From: Anabaena minutissima FACHB-250 | GTDB lineage: Bacteria; Cyanobacteriota; Cyanobacteriia; Cyanobacteriales; Nostocaceae | Assembly (NCBI RefSeq): GCF_014697125.1 | Contig: NZ_JACJRG010000026.1 | Span: 21,597 to 85,596, forward strand | Direction of reading: 5' to 3' | DNA: 64,000 nt | Shown: positions 8,701 through 17,935 of the stretch, one piece after another | Position numbering within the stretch: the first letter of the stretch is position 1 | Layout of the letters: each line of letters starts with the position of its first letter | Made by a program: the position numbers and the translations under genes | The notes under the pieces: model-generated | Told to the model about the DNA's origin: nothing | Database searches by the model: none | Seen by the model: only the letters and a program-made list of their open reading frames with translations

Positions 8701-11139
8701 TCTTACCAACTAGAGAGCAAAACCCCAGAAGTTACCACCAACAAAGTCTTGAATTTCCGCTTAAATAGCACTAACTATGTTTCGGAAAAAACGAAACAAG
8801 CCTTTGAAAAATCTCTACAAATGCCAGTAACAGTCACATCGCCTGTTAGCAACGGTAATCAACAGAAAACACTAACCGAATATCACCCAGTCAGATTAAC
8901 CCAGTCTCCACATTCTCAAGAAAAAAGTAACGATTTCCTTACCCATAGCTCTGAAACACAAAACCGGGTATCAGTCAATAATGGAGTGAAGATGACATCT
9001 TCTCAAAATGGGCAATCGGACAAATTGCAAATTCAACCTCTGCAATCCAGTTCGGAACTATCTATGAGTTATCAAAGAATTATAGACAGCTTAGAGTACA
9101 CACTCATAGAATTTAATCGTCATCAACGTAGTGTTTTACAGGTTCATGAACAATCTTTAAAACATCAAACAGAATATACCAAAACTTTCTTCCAACTAAT
9201 GCAGCAACAGCAAGCATTGTGGGGAAATGCTAAATTCACCGGGGAACAAGCACAAACACAGCAACTAGCAATCTCCAGTTCCGAACGTAGCATGATGCGG
9301 TTTCACGATCATCAAGCTGAAAGTCTCCGCATCCATGAACAATATCTGAATTATCAGCAGGGATACACCAACCAATTTTTCGAGTTAATCCAGCAAAATA
9401 GTCTTGTATCACTGCTGGATGAGCCAGAAAATCTTGCTAACTACAGTGCTGTTGAGCAGCATCTGGCTTTGGTAACAAACGCATCGGTTTCTGTAGGAAG
9501 TAACGGTGTTATCACTAAATCTGAGCCATTCTCGACTAATGGTCATGGTAATAGTAATGGTCATGGTAACGGTAACGGTAATGGTCATGGCACAAGTAAC
9601 GGTGCAAATCATCAAGCAAAACCAGTTCTAGACATTATCACACCTACAGAAAATCATCCTGCAACCACGACAGTAGAATCTCCATCACCAATAGTCATTG
9701 ATGAAACCATCCTGAGTCAAACTCTGCTCAATGTTGTCAGTGATAAAACTGGCTATCCAATTGAGATGTTAGAGCTATCGATGGATATCGAAGCAGATTT
9801 GGGGATTGATTCAATCAAACGCGTGGAAATTCTCGGAGGATTGCTCGAACTCTACCCTGATTTACCTAAACCAAATCCCGAAGAACTAGGACAGTTACGC
9901 ACTCTTGGTCAAATAGTCGAGTATATGGGGGCTTTAGCACCAGGGATTGCAGGAGATGTAGAAACAGTCAAAGATGTGGAAGTAACATCTGATTTATCTT
10001 CTACTTTGCAGGAAACTGAGGTTATCTCTTCCCAACCTTCCCCACCTTCTCTATCCTCCATTGATTTAAGCAACCTCAGTCCAACTCTACTCAACATAGT
10101 GAGTGATAAGACAGGCTATCCAACAGAGATGTTAGATATGTGGATGGATATCGAGGCTGATTTGGGGATTGATTCCATCAAACGGGTAGAAATCCTAGGA
10201 GCATTACTAGAACTATATCCCGAACTACCCAAACCGAATCCAGAAGAACTAGGACAACTGCGGACTCTGGGAGAGATTGTTGCATATATAGAGCAACAGG
10301 TTGCAGGGGCGGAAAAAAAAATGCTGTTCATAGAGACACAGCAGAATACGTCCTCGCCACCTCAGCCTCCTGAAATGAAGGAGACGGGGGAAGAATCTGT
10401 CCCATCCCCCATCCCTAATTCCTCATCTTTAATTTTTCGCAATCCCGTTAAACTCAAGTTTCTTCCCGAACCGGATGTTTTAGAGTGCGCCTTACCTGAT
10501 CAACATATCGCTTTGTTGACTGATGATGGTTCACTGACAACAGCAAAACTAGCTGAGGCTCTGTGTCAGCGTGGCTGGAAAACCGTTGTCTTAACTTTTC
10601 CTCAAACTGTGATGGAGAAACAGTCCCCTTTACCTGAAGGAATCAATCGGGTAGTGCTGACAGATTGGAGTGAAGAGCATCTGCAAAAACAATTAGCTGC
10701 GATCGCTACTAATTATGGTCAAATTGCTGCATTTATCCACTTGAATCCTACCAGCCACCCCCAAATAAGCGGTGTCCATTATCTGGAATCAGAAAAAGCC
10801 CTCCTCCGCCATGTCTTCCTCATCGCCAAACATCTCAAACAGCCACTGAACCAAGCCGCACTTTTAGGACGTAGTTGTTTTCTCACAGTTGCTCGCCTAG
10901 ATGGGGAGTTTGGATTCAAACAAAACACTAACTTTGGTGCAATTAGCGGCGGTTTGTTCGGACTGACTAAAACCGTGAACCAGGAATGGGAATCGGTATT
11001 TTGTCGAGCTATAGACCTCAGTCCTGATTTAAATGAGCAAACATCAGTAGAGTACATGCTTGCAGAACTTTACGACCCCAATAGATTGATTGTGGAAGTG
11101 GGATATAGCGCACAGGGAAGAGTGACTTTGGTTTGTTGA
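5782..11139 (+). CDS. HglE-like type I polyketide synthase (KS-AT-ACP-ACP-partial KR)
   Basis: A PfaA/HglE-type synthase of 1785 residues. Order: a short helical N terminus; ketosynthase (about 55-510) with active-site Cys268 in DAACASS, then HGTGT and GHTKAAAG carrying the two catalytic histidines; acyltransferase (about 670-960) with Ser738 in GHSFGE; two helical repeats (about 1096-1150 and 1169-1210); a low-complexity Asn-Gly-His linker (about 1250-1277); two near-identical acyl carrier domains with phosphopantetheine serines in LGIDSIKR at 1344 and 1465; and a C-terminal part resembling only the structural half of a ketoreductase. The catalytic half opens the next gene. HglE builds the long chain of heterocyst glycolipids; this is probably a paralogue, so I do not assign the symbol. 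It starts the plus-strand operon that ends at 23242. Confidence 0.88.
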   Translation: MSASRIEAGLTQLQDEVSNCEKALLKLIQVKKTMVNKTPLTNKTNMQRLETNVAFPRPQTNIAIIGMASIFPQSENLQAYWEKIIHKVDCITDVPSSRWSIEDYYDPNPRTPDKTYCKRGGFIPDIDFNPMEFGLPPNILEVTDISQLLGLVVAKAAMEDAGYGESRQFHRDIYDGLRDRTGVVLGVAIGRQLAVPLGTRLQSPVWEKALKSSGLSDEETQNIIEKIKSAYVQWDENAFPGMLANVVAGRIANRLDLGGMNCVVDAACASSLGALKIAISELVEGRADMMITGGVDTDNSILAYMCFSKTPAVSPGEKVKPFDAESDGMMLGEGVGMLVLKRLEDAQRDNDRIYAVIKGIGTSSDGRYKSIYAPSSAGQIKALRRAYEDAGFSPASVGLMEAHGTGTMVGDPTEFASIKEFFGENNSKKQSIALGSVKSQIGHTKAAAGAASLIKTVLALHHKVLPPTINVTKPHPKLDIDNSAFYLNIETRPWMSHDNQPRRAGVSSFGFGGTNYHVVLEEYKQEHQQPYRLHQTAQSILLFASTPEQLLSRCHDIRNQLQSDAGEGHYRELVAVSQSGEIPVANARVGFVADSLTQAGELLEIAIDLLKKKPQGDSWEHPQGIYYRKTGVSLGKVVALFSGQGSQYLEMGRELAINFPCLRQTYGQMDNFLSQDGLQPISEVVFPAPVFDPAQKAAQLERLQLTEYAQPAIGAFSAGLYKILQQAGLKPDFVAGHSFGELTALWAAGVLSEADYCFLVKSRGQAMAAPKDPQFEAGSMLAVKGDVDQIKELIKNFPEVSIANFNSHQQVVLAGKKAEIAKIEETLKTQGFSTILLGVSAAFHTQLVAHAQKPFAKAIETVTFNQPQIPVYSNLTAKPYPSQPQEIQNILKEHLMNQVLFKQEIENIYAEGGDCFIEFGPRKVLTNLVKEILSDRPHIAVALNGNPAKDSDRTLREAVVQLRVAGLALQNIDSYQLESKTPEVTTNKVLNFRLNSTNYVSEKTKQAFEKSLQMPVTVTSPVSNGNQQKTLTEYHPVRLTQSPHSQEKSNDFLTHSSETQNRVSVNNGVKMTSSQNGQSDKLQIQPLQSSSELSMSYQRIIDSLEYTLIEFNRHQRSVLQVHEQSLKHQTEYTKTFFQLMQQQQALWGNAKFTGEQAQTQQLAISSSERSMMRFHDHQAESLRIHEQYLNYQQGYTNQFFELIQQNSLVSLLDEPENLANYSAVEQHLALVTNASVSVGSNGVITKSEPFSTNGHGNSNGHGNGNGNGHGTSNGANHQAKPVLDIITPTENHPATTTVESPSPIVIDETILSQTLLNVVSDKTGYPIEMLELSMDIEADLGIDSIKRVEILGGLLELYPDLPKPNPEELGQLRTLGQIVEYMGALAPGIAGDVETVKDVEVTSDLSSTLQETEVISSQPSPPSLSSIDLSNLSPTLLNIVSDKTGYPTEMLDMWMDIEADLGIDSIKRVEILGALLELYPELPKPNPEELGQLRTLGEIVAYIEQQVAGAEKKMLFIETQQNTSSPPQPPEMKETGEESVPSPIPNSSSLIFRNPVKLKFLPEPDVLECALPDQHIALLTDDGSLTTAKLAEALCQRGWKTVVLTFPQTVMEKQSPLPEGINRVVLTDWSEEHLQKQLAAIATNYGQIAAFIHLNPTSHPQISGVHYLESEKALLRHVFLIAKHLKQPLNQAALLGRSCFLTVARLDGEFGFKQNTNFGAISGGLFGLTKTVNQEWESVFCRAIDLSPDLNEQTSVEYMLAELYDPNRLIVEVGYSAQGRVTLVC

Positions 11140-11231
11140 GGGATTGGGGACTGGGTACAAATTCTTCCTTATCTTCCTTGTCCCCCTTGTCTCTCTCAAC
11201 AAAAAATATTTACGTTGACAGCGAGTGAACA

Positions 11232-12935
11232 ATGATTGATAATAATTCTGTTTTTCTTGTCAGTGGTGGTGCAAAAGGGATAACGGCTGAGTGCGTCATC
11301 AAACTAGCACAGCGTTATCAATGCAAATTTATTCTTCTCGGTCGTTCTACCCCAGAGATAGAACCTGTATGGGCTGAGGGTTGCTGGAATGAAGCGGAAT
11401 TGAAAAAGCGGATTATGGAGTATTTCCTCGCCCAAGGAGAAAAGCCGACACCTGCGATGGTGCAGAAAAAGTTCCAGGCGATTTCATCTCAGAGAGCAAT
11501 TGCAACTACTCTCAAGGCGATTGAGGAGACAGGTGGAAAAGCTGAGTATTTGAGTGTGGATGTCACTGATGCGATCGCCTTATCAGAACAACTAACTGGT
11601 GCAGTTGAGCGTCTAGGAGCAGTTACAGGAATTATTCATGGGGCTGGAAATCTTGCAGATAAGCGGATTGAGAAAAAAACAGTTCAGGATTTTGAGACTG
11701 TTTATGCTGCTAAAGTCAAAGGTTTAGCAAACTTACTGCGGTGCGTACCACCTAACCAACTGCATGATTTAGTTCTGTTTTCTTCTGTGGTTGGGTTTTA
11801 TGGCAATGTAGGACAGGCTGATTATGCGATCGCTAATGAGATTCTCAATAAATCAGCCCATCTTGTTAAACTCAACCATCCCAATTGTCATGTCGTCGCC
11901 ATTAATTGGGGGCCTTGGGACAGTGGGATGGTATCACCAGAGTTAAAGAAAGCTTTTTCTGAAAGGAACATTCAGACAATTTCCATTGACGTTGGCACAC
12001 AAATGCTAGTTGATGAACTCGCACCCACAAATCACAACACTGTACAAGTAGTAATTGGTAGCCCCCTCACTTATACACCAGAAGCATTAGATCCTCAGTT
12101 GAAAACCTATCGTATTCAGCGACAGTTAAAATTAGCAGCAAATCCCTTTTTACAAGACCATGTAATTGCCGGTAATCCAGTTCTACCAGCCACCTGTGCC
12201 ATTGCCTGGATTGCTAATACCTGTGAACAACTATATCCTGGATATAAATTCTTTAGTTGCTCGGATTTTAAAGTATTAAAGGGCATTGTTTTCGATGGTA
12301 ATCAGTCCAATGAATATACTTTAGATTTAACGGAAGTTGCTAAAAAAGAACAAAATGAAATCGAATTTGATGCTCAAATCTGGAGTCAACAATCTAGAAA
12401 AATTCGCTATCATTTTAGTATTCATATTAAACTGAAAAAGCAAACTCCACTTGCTCCTAAGTATGAGTTATTTGATCAGGAGCAGAAAGTACCCAAGGGT
12501 AGCCAGTCATTTTATCAAAATGGCAGAGCCAGCTTGTTTCATGGATGTGCTTTTCAAGGTGTCAAAGAAGTTTTAAATATCAGCCCAGAAAAGTTAACGC
12601 TAGAATGCGTATTACCAGATTTAGAAACAAGACAACAAGGTCAATTTCCAGTACAAACCTTCAACCCTTATATTATTGATGTTCAGATCCACCCATTTTG
12701 GATTTGGACACAGCATTTTCATCAAGTAGGTTGTTTACCTTCAGAAATAAAAACTTTTGAACAATTTGCACCTATAGCATTTAATGAAAAGTTTTACATT
12801 TCCTGGAAAATCAAATCGAAGACAGAATCAGCCATAATTGCTGATGTGATAGCACACAACTTTTCAGGACAAATATATACCCGCATGACTGCGGCTAAGG
12901 GAACAATTTTACCCAAAACCTTAGAAAAAATTTAA
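11232..12935 (+). CDS. HglD-like ketoreductase-dehydratase protein
   Basis: A 567-residue PKS tailoring subunit. Residues 1-270 are a ketoreductase catalytic domain: the NADPH-binding GGAKGIT is at 12-18, Ser185 and Tyr198 match the catalytic pair, and AN follows the tyrosine (YAIAN). From about 295 a dehydratase-type hot-dog domain begins with DHVIAGNPVLPAT, whose His310 is the expected catalytic base of HxxxGxxxxP. The protein starts directly at the Rossmann motif, so it needs the structural KR half found at the C terminus of the upstream synthase. The 92-bp gap contains repeat-like sequence and stops in frame, so this is a true split at the DNA level. Role: beta-keto reduction and dehydration of the growing chain. 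Confidence 0.82.
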   Translation: MIDNNSVFLVSGGAKGITAECVIKLAQRYQCKFILLGRSTPEIEPVWAEGCWNEAELKKRIMEYFLAQGEKPTPAMVQKKFQAISSQRAIATTLKAIEETGGKAEYLSVDVTDAIALSEQLTGAVERLGAVTGIIHGAGNLADKRIEKKTVQDFETVYAAKVKGLANLLRCVPPNQLHDLVLFSSVVGFYGNVGQADYAIANEILNKSAHLVKLNHPNCHVVAINWGPWDSGMVSPELKKAFSERNIQTISIDVGTQMLVDELAPTNHNTVQVVIGSPLTYTPEALDPQLKTYRIQRQLKLAANPFLQDHVIAGNPVLPATCAIAWIANTCEQLYPGYKFFSCSDFKVLKGIVFDGNQSNEYTLDLTEVAKKEQNEIEFDAQIWSQQSRKIRYHFSIHIKLKKQTPLAPKYELFDQEQKVPKGSQSFYQNGRASLFHGCAFQGVKEVLNISPEKLTLECVLPDLETRQQGQFPVQTFNPYIIDVQIHPFWIWTQHFHQVGCLPSEIKTFEQFAPIAFNEKFYISWKIKSKTESAIIADVIAHNFSGQIYTRMTAAKGTILPKTLEKI

Positions 12936-12981
12936 ACATAAATTTGCAATTGAAAAAATACACAACACTTTGAGGAGCTAA

Positions 12982-15900
12982 GTGGTGGAAGAGTTTACAC
13001 AAAATAAAATTACCAAAATAGCAATTGTAGGCATGGATTGCTATTTTGGTGGTAATTGCCAAGGATTAGATAATTTTGAACGCAGTATTTATGAAGGGAA
13101 ACAACACTTTATTCCCGTACCTACTCAAAGATGGGAAGAGAAAATTTCCACATTAGGTGCATATATTCAAGAGTCTGAAATTCATAATCTCAGCTTACAA
13201 ATACCCCCAAAAGATGTAGAAAATTTCCATCCTCATAAACTTTTGATGCTCAAGGTAGCTGATAATGCCCTTAAAGATGCAGGTTTATCTCAAGGGAGCA
13301 GAATCGCAGTAGTTATCACTACTTCCAAAGCACTTGCTCTGCCTCAACTGCAAAGCAATGGGCAATTAGAAACTACTAAAAGTAGTGAATACCCAATTTA
13401 TCTAGAAAATAAAATTGCTGACTATATTGCCAAACTGTGCAATTTTACTGGCCCTACATTCACATTAACTGCTGAACAAAATTCTGTTTTCAAAGCGTTA
13501 GAAATTGCCCAAAAACTACTCACAATTAAAGAAGTAGATGCTGTTTTAGTGGGTGCAGTCGATTTGCTAGCAGGTAGTTCTAGTGTTGCGCTCCGAAATG
13601 AAACAGCAAAAGTCAATACAGGCGTAAATACTCTTAGTTACGATCAAAACGTTAATGGCTGGATGGTAGGAGAAGGTGCGGCGGCTGTGGTGTTGAAACT
13701 CCACGAAACAGCAAAACAAGATAACAATCGCATCTATGCAGTGATTGATGCTCTCAGCCTGATAGAAGATGCAAAATTCAAAATTTACTCACTTCCTCCT
13801 ACCCCAGATGCTGAAGCTGTAACACAAGCTTGTCAAAAGGCTTTTTGTTTAGCAAATATCCAACCCACAGACATCAACTATTTAGAAGTTGTGGGTAGTG
13901 GTATTCCCCAACAAGATGAGTTAGAAATTCAGGGTTTACTCCAAGCCTATCGGACAGGTGAAGCCAGTCTCAGTTGTGCAATTGGCAGTGTTAAAGCCAA
14001 TATCGGCCATACCTACGCCGCATCAGGAATAGTCAGTTTAATTAAAACAGCACTCTGTTTGTATCACCGCTACATTCCCGCAGTTCCTCAGTGGACTAGT
14101 CCCAAAATGCCAGAGGTTTGGCAGGATAGCCCATTTTATGTGGCTACTGAATCGAAACCCTGGTTTTTAGAAACAGGAGCTACTAGAAGGATAGCAGCTA
14201 TTAACGGCATGGAGATGGATGGGAGTTATGCTCATTTAATTTTGTCAGAGGAAATGAGTAAGACAAATTACAGCAGCAAATATTTAGAGCAAATGCCTTA
14301 TTATATGTTTGCGATCGCTGCTGATGATCAAGCAACTTTATTAGAGCAAATCCATACTCTCAAGCAAACTATCGAAGATTGTTCTTCCTTAGCATCAGCC
14401 GCCAGTCTCACTTTTACAGCTTATCAACAGCGTCAGCAGTCTACTTATGCTCTAGCCATTCTCGGACGGAATCAAGATGAATTAACACGAGAAATTCAAC
14501 GAGCAATTCAGGGTGTTAATGTTGCTTTCGAGACTGGTAAAGACTGGCAAACTCCTCTAGGTAGTTACTTTACAGCCCAACCATTAGGTAAACAAGGTCA
14601 AGTAAGTTTTGTTTATCCTGGTTCATTCAATTCTTATATAGGAATGGCTCGCGATCTATTTCGCTTATTTCCTGATATCTATGATGATCTGGTAATTAAG
14701 AGCCTTTATAAACGTGTCGCGAATATAGAGAAACTGCTCTATCCCAGAAGCTTGAAAAAACTTTCTAAAAAGCAACTAGAAGTTCTGGAACAGAAATTAA
14801 TAGATGATCCCATAACTATGCTCGAATCTGAAGTCGGCATTGCTGGACTAATGACGAGCATTTTGAGGAATTATTTCCAACTGCAACCCCGGTCTGTCTT
14901 TGGCTATAGCCTGGGTGAAAATAGCATGATGTTTGCTCAAGGTGTCTGGACTGAATTTAATCAAAGTAGTGAAGGTTTAAATACATCTCCTCTGTTTAAA
15001 ACTCAGCTATCTGGCCCTAAGAATGCAGTGCGTGAATATTGGGGTATGCCCTTAATGCCAGATGATTACCAAGACCAAACATTTTGGAGCAACTATGTAC
15101 TTTTATGTCCAGTATCACGCATTCAAGAAGCTCTTAAACATGAAAATCGTGTTTATTTGACTTTGATTAATACACCAGATGAGGCAGTAATTGCAGGTGA
15201 GACAGAAGCTTGTCAGAGAGTAATTCAAGCCCTAAATTGTCATGCTCACCATACCCCCATCAACCATGTGATTCATTGCCAGCCAATGCAATCTGAGTAC
15301 AATGAACTCGTTAAAATCAACTCCTTAGCTGTTCAAAACGTACCCAATACTATTTTTTATTCTGCCGCAGAATACGCACCCATTATTCTTAACAGTCAGT
15401 CTATTGGTCACAATATTGCTAAAACTCTATGTCAACATTTAGATTTTCCCAAGTTAATTAACAGCGTCTACAATGATGGCAGCAAAATATTTATTGAAGT
15501 AGGTGTTGGTAGCAACTGTTCAAGATGGATTGATGAAACTCTTAAACAAAAATCACATCTTGCAGTTTCTCTCAATCGCAGAGGTATGGACTCTCATACT
15601 TCTATTTTAAGGGCATTAGCCAAGCTGTTCAGTCATCGAGTAAATCTGGATTTATCACCGCTATATTCTACTCTAAATTTAGATAATCACAAAACTAGCA
15701 ACACATCCTTTAAAGTCAAAAATCAGCCCATTATCGAACATAATTTTTCCCCCTTGCTAATTAATACTGCTCCTCAACAGCAGGATGAATTACTGATATC
15801 TAGGCAGGCTGAACAAGTTAATTTTGCTGTAAATCACAACAGTATTGAATCTGTGCAAACGAACTTAAAATTTAACGTGGTTTCTGAAGATATGCAAAAC

Positions 15901-16266
15901 CAAAGTTATCAGACAAATGGTAATCAATCTCTTGGCTTATTGGAACGCGATCGCCTAGAGTTGGGCGTAACCTATCGCGATTTTAAAGCCTATGATCATG
16001 TACAACATGAAGAAGTATTAATTACAGCAGGAGAAGATGAGCCAAATTCTCTTAATTATGGCTTAGATACACACCAATCTGTTGATGAAAACTTTTTACC
16101 AAATCTACGTAATCTTTACTATCAAAAACTAAAGCAAAACGTTGATAGTATGACTAAATCTCATGCTACTTTTTTGCAGGCTAGACAGGAATCTCTAAAA
16201 CAGATTAGCACTATTATTCAGCAACAGATATCTTTATCACAAAAATTATTTCAAGGCGAGGAATAA
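12982..16266 (+). CDS. HglC/PfaB-like protein: degenerate ketosynthase plus acyltransferase
   Basis: A 1094-residue protein starting at GTG (12982, or GTG 12985, which sits at better distance from the TGAGGAG site). The N-terminal 450 residues are ketosynthase-like, but the active-site cysteine is Gln166 (TAEQNSVFKALEIA). The HGTGT histidine is also gone (VGSGIPQQDE), while GHTYAASG is kept. An acyltransferase follows with Ser643 in GYSLGE. The C terminus (about 1040-1094) has a helical segment (LQARQESLKQISTIIQQQ) like the repeats in the upstream synthase. Gln in place of Cys is typical of chain-length factors and of decarboxylating KSQ domains, so this subunit probably partners the HglE-like KS or loads malonyl units. 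It is followed after 4 bp by the enoyl reductase. Confidence 0.82.
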   Translation: MVEEFTQNKITKIAIVGMDCYFGGNCQGLDNFERSIYEGKQHFIPVPTQRWEEKISTLGAYIQESEIHNLSLQIPPKDVENFHPHKLLMLKVADNALKDAGLSQGSRIAVVITTSKALALPQLQSNGQLETTKSSEYPIYLENKIADYIAKLCNFTGPTFTLTAEQNSVFKALEIAQKLLTIKEVDAVLVGAVDLLAGSSSVALRNETAKVNTGVNTLSYDQNVNGWMVGEGAAAVVLKLHETAKQDNNRIYAVIDALSLIEDAKFKIYSLPPTPDAEAVTQACQKAFCLANIQPTDINYLEVVGSGIPQQDELEIQGLLQAYRTGEASLSCAIGSVKANIGHTYAASGIVSLIKTALCLYHRYIPAVPQWTSPKMPEVWQDSPFYVATESKPWFLETGATRRIAAINGMEMDGSYAHLILSEEMSKTNYSSKYLEQMPYYMFAIAADDQATLLEQIHTLKQTIEDCSSLASAASLTFTAYQQRQQSTYALAILGRNQDELTREIQRAIQGVNVAFETGKDWQTPLGSYFTAQPLGKQGQVSFVYPGSFNSYIGMARDLFRLFPDIYDDLVIKSLYKRVANIEKLLYPRSLKKLSKKQLEVLEQKLIDDPITMLESEVGIAGLMTSILRNYFQLQPRSVFGYSLGENSMMFAQGVWTEFNQSSEGLNTSPLFKTQLSGPKNAVREYWGMPLMPDDYQDQTFWSNYVLLCPVSRIQEALKHENRVYLTLINTPDEAVIAGETEACQRVIQALNCHAHHTPINHVIHCQPMQSEYNELVKINSLAVQNVPNTIFYSAAEYAPIILNSQSIGHNIAKTLCQHLDFPKLINSVYNDGSKIFIEVGVGSNCSRWIDETLKQKSHLAVSLNRRGMDSHTSILRALAKLFSHRVNLDLSPLYSTLNLDNHKTSNTSFKVKNQPIIEHNFSPLLINTAPQQQDELLISRQAEQVNFAVNHNSIESVQTNLKFNVVSEDMQNQSYQTNGNQSLGLLERDRLELGVTYRDFKAYDHVQHEEVLITAGEDEPNSLNYGLDTHQSVDENFLPNLRNLYYQKLKQNVDSMTKSHATFLQARQESLKQISTIIQQQISLSQKLFQGEE

Positions 16267-16270
16267 AAAT

Positions 16271-17935
16271 ATGATTGTCACAAATAATTCACCAAAACAC
16301 TATCATAATCCATTGAGAACAATCAACACTTTTGATAGTAAAAACCAAGTTTGGCGAGGTTCTTTAGATACCTTGGCTTTTGATGAAATAGGCATACAAT
16401 CAAAGCTGTTGAATTTACAGAAACCATGTTATATTGTTAGAATCAAAGAAAAAATAGGTGTCAGCAATGACGGTTATTGGAGTGACTCCAATAATAGTAA
16501 AACAGAAGAAATAGAACTTCTAATAGCTGTTCCAGCTCTAATTAGTCAACAACTAGGTGATCCAAATTTCTTGCGTTTTCACAATGTGAAGTATGCCTAT
16601 ACTGCTGGTGCTATGGCTCATGGAATTGCTTCCGAAGAACTAGTGATTGCACTTGGAAAGGAAGGCATTTTGAGTTCTTTCGGTGCTGGTGGATTAGCTC
16701 CTGCTCGCGTTGAAACTGCTATTAAACGCATTCAGCAAGCTCTACCCCAAGGGCCTTACGCTTTTAACTTACTCCACAGTCCTAGTGAACCAGCTATTGA
16801 ACGCAGAGTTGTTGACTTGTATCTTAAATATCAGGCAAGAACAATAGAAGCATCTGCTTTTTTAGATTTGACTGAAAATATTGTTTACTACCGAGCAGCT
16901 GGACTAAGTTTAAATTCAGTCAATCAAATCGCCATCAATAATAAAGTTATTGCCAAAATTTCTAGGAGAGAAGTAGCAACTAAATTTTTGCAACCTGCTC
17001 CTACAAAAATTCTTAAGCAATTAGTACAGCAAGGTCTAATTAGCGAATTACAAGCCAATCTTGCCGAAAAAGTCCCAGTTGCTGATGATGTCACTGTTGA
17101 AGCAGATTCTGGTGGACATACAGATAATCGTCCTCTGGTTTGTTTGTTATCTTCCATCCTGGAATTGAGAGATAACATTCAAAGCAAATATGGTTATGAG
17201 CAACCAGTCAGAATTGGTGCAGGGGGAGGAATTGCAACTCCACAGTCAGCACTAGCGGCTTTTATGATGGGGGCTGGTTATGTTGTGACTGGTTCTATTA
17301 ACCAATCTTGTATTGAAGCTGGTACTTCTCAACACACTAAGCAATTGTTAGCTCAAGCTGAGATGGCTGATGTGATGATGGCCCCCGCCGCAGATATGTT
17401 TGAAATGGGTGTAAAAGTTCAAGTTCTCAAAAGAGGAACTTTTTTCCCTTTACGCGCCCAAAAACTATTTGATTTATACAAAAGCTATGAATCAATTGAA
17501 GACATTCCATTAGCTGAAAGAGATAAGTTAGAAAAACAAGTTTTCCAAAAGAGTTTAGATGCAGTTTGGCAAGAGACAGTAGCCTATCTTTCCCAACGTA
17601 ACCCTGTGAAACTTGCCCAAGCAAGCAATAACCCTAAATTAAAGATGGCTTTGATTTTTCGCTGGTATCTCGGTCTATCATCTCGTTGGTCTAATTCGGG
17701 TGAACCAGGTCGAGAAATGGATTATCAAATTTGGTGTGGGCCAGCGATGGGTAGCTTCAATGATTGGGTAAGAGGCTCATATTTAGAAGTTTCAAATAAT
17801 CGAAAAGTAGTTGATGTTGCTCACCATATTATGACAGGGGCTGCTTTTTTATACCGCATTCAGAGTCTAAAGTTTCAAGGGCTACAAATGCCAGATAACT
17901 ATAGTCAATACTTTCCATCAGAGATGAAAGTTTAG
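16271..17935 (+). CDS. PfaD-family trans-acting enoyl reductase
   Basis: A 554-residue flavin-dependent enoyl reductase of the PfaD type (nitronate-monooxygenase-like TIM barrel). Recognisable family blocks are FGAGGLAP near residue 137, GAGGGIATPQSALAAF, VTGSINQSCIEAGTS, the downstream MMAPAADMFEMGVKVQVLKRGT and the C-terminal WCGPAMGSFNDWVRGS. PfaD proteins act in trans with PfaA/B/C-like synthases to reduce the enoyl intermediate. Here it starts 4 bp after the HglC/PfaB-like gene, so the pair is tightly coupled. With KR, DH and ER all present, the system can make saturated methylene units, as needed for long lipid chains. Confidence 0.9.
   Translation: MIVTNNSPKHYHNPLRTINTFDSKNQVWRGSLDTLAFDEIGIQSKLLNLQKPCYIVRIKEKIGVSNDGYWSDSNNSKTEEIELLIAVPALISQQLGDPNFLRFHNVKYAYTAGAMAHGIASEELVIALGKEGILSSFGAGGLAPARVETAIKRIQQALPQGPYAFNLLHSPSEPAIERRVVDLYLKYQARTIEASAFLDLTENIVYYRAAGLSLNSVNQIAINNKVIAKISRREVATKFLQPAPTKILKQLVQQGLISELQANLAEKVPVADDVTVEADSGGHTDNRPLVCLLSSILELRDNIQSKYGYEQPVRIGAGGGIATPQSALAAFMMGAGYVVTGSINQSCIEAGTSQHTKQLLAQAEMADVMMAPAADMFEMGVKVQVLKRGTFFPLRAQKLFDLYKSYESIEDIPLAERDKLEKQVFQKSLDAVWQETVAYLSQRNPVKLAQASNNPKLKMALIFRWYLGLSSRWSNSGEPGREMDYQIWCGPAMGSFNDWVRGSYLEVSNNRKVVDVAHHIMTGAAFLYRIQSLKFQGLQMPDNYSQYFPSEMKV

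Noticed and set aside
9409..9615. Minus-strand frame in the PKS with TVTMTITITMT repeats
   Set aside because: Antisense shadow of the Asn-Gly-His linker microsatellite.
5782..11139. Calling this gene the original hglE of the heterocyst cluster
   Set aside because: Neighbours expected near the heterocyst hgl cluster (HglB-type reductase, HetN, HetI) are absent, so a paralogue is more likely.
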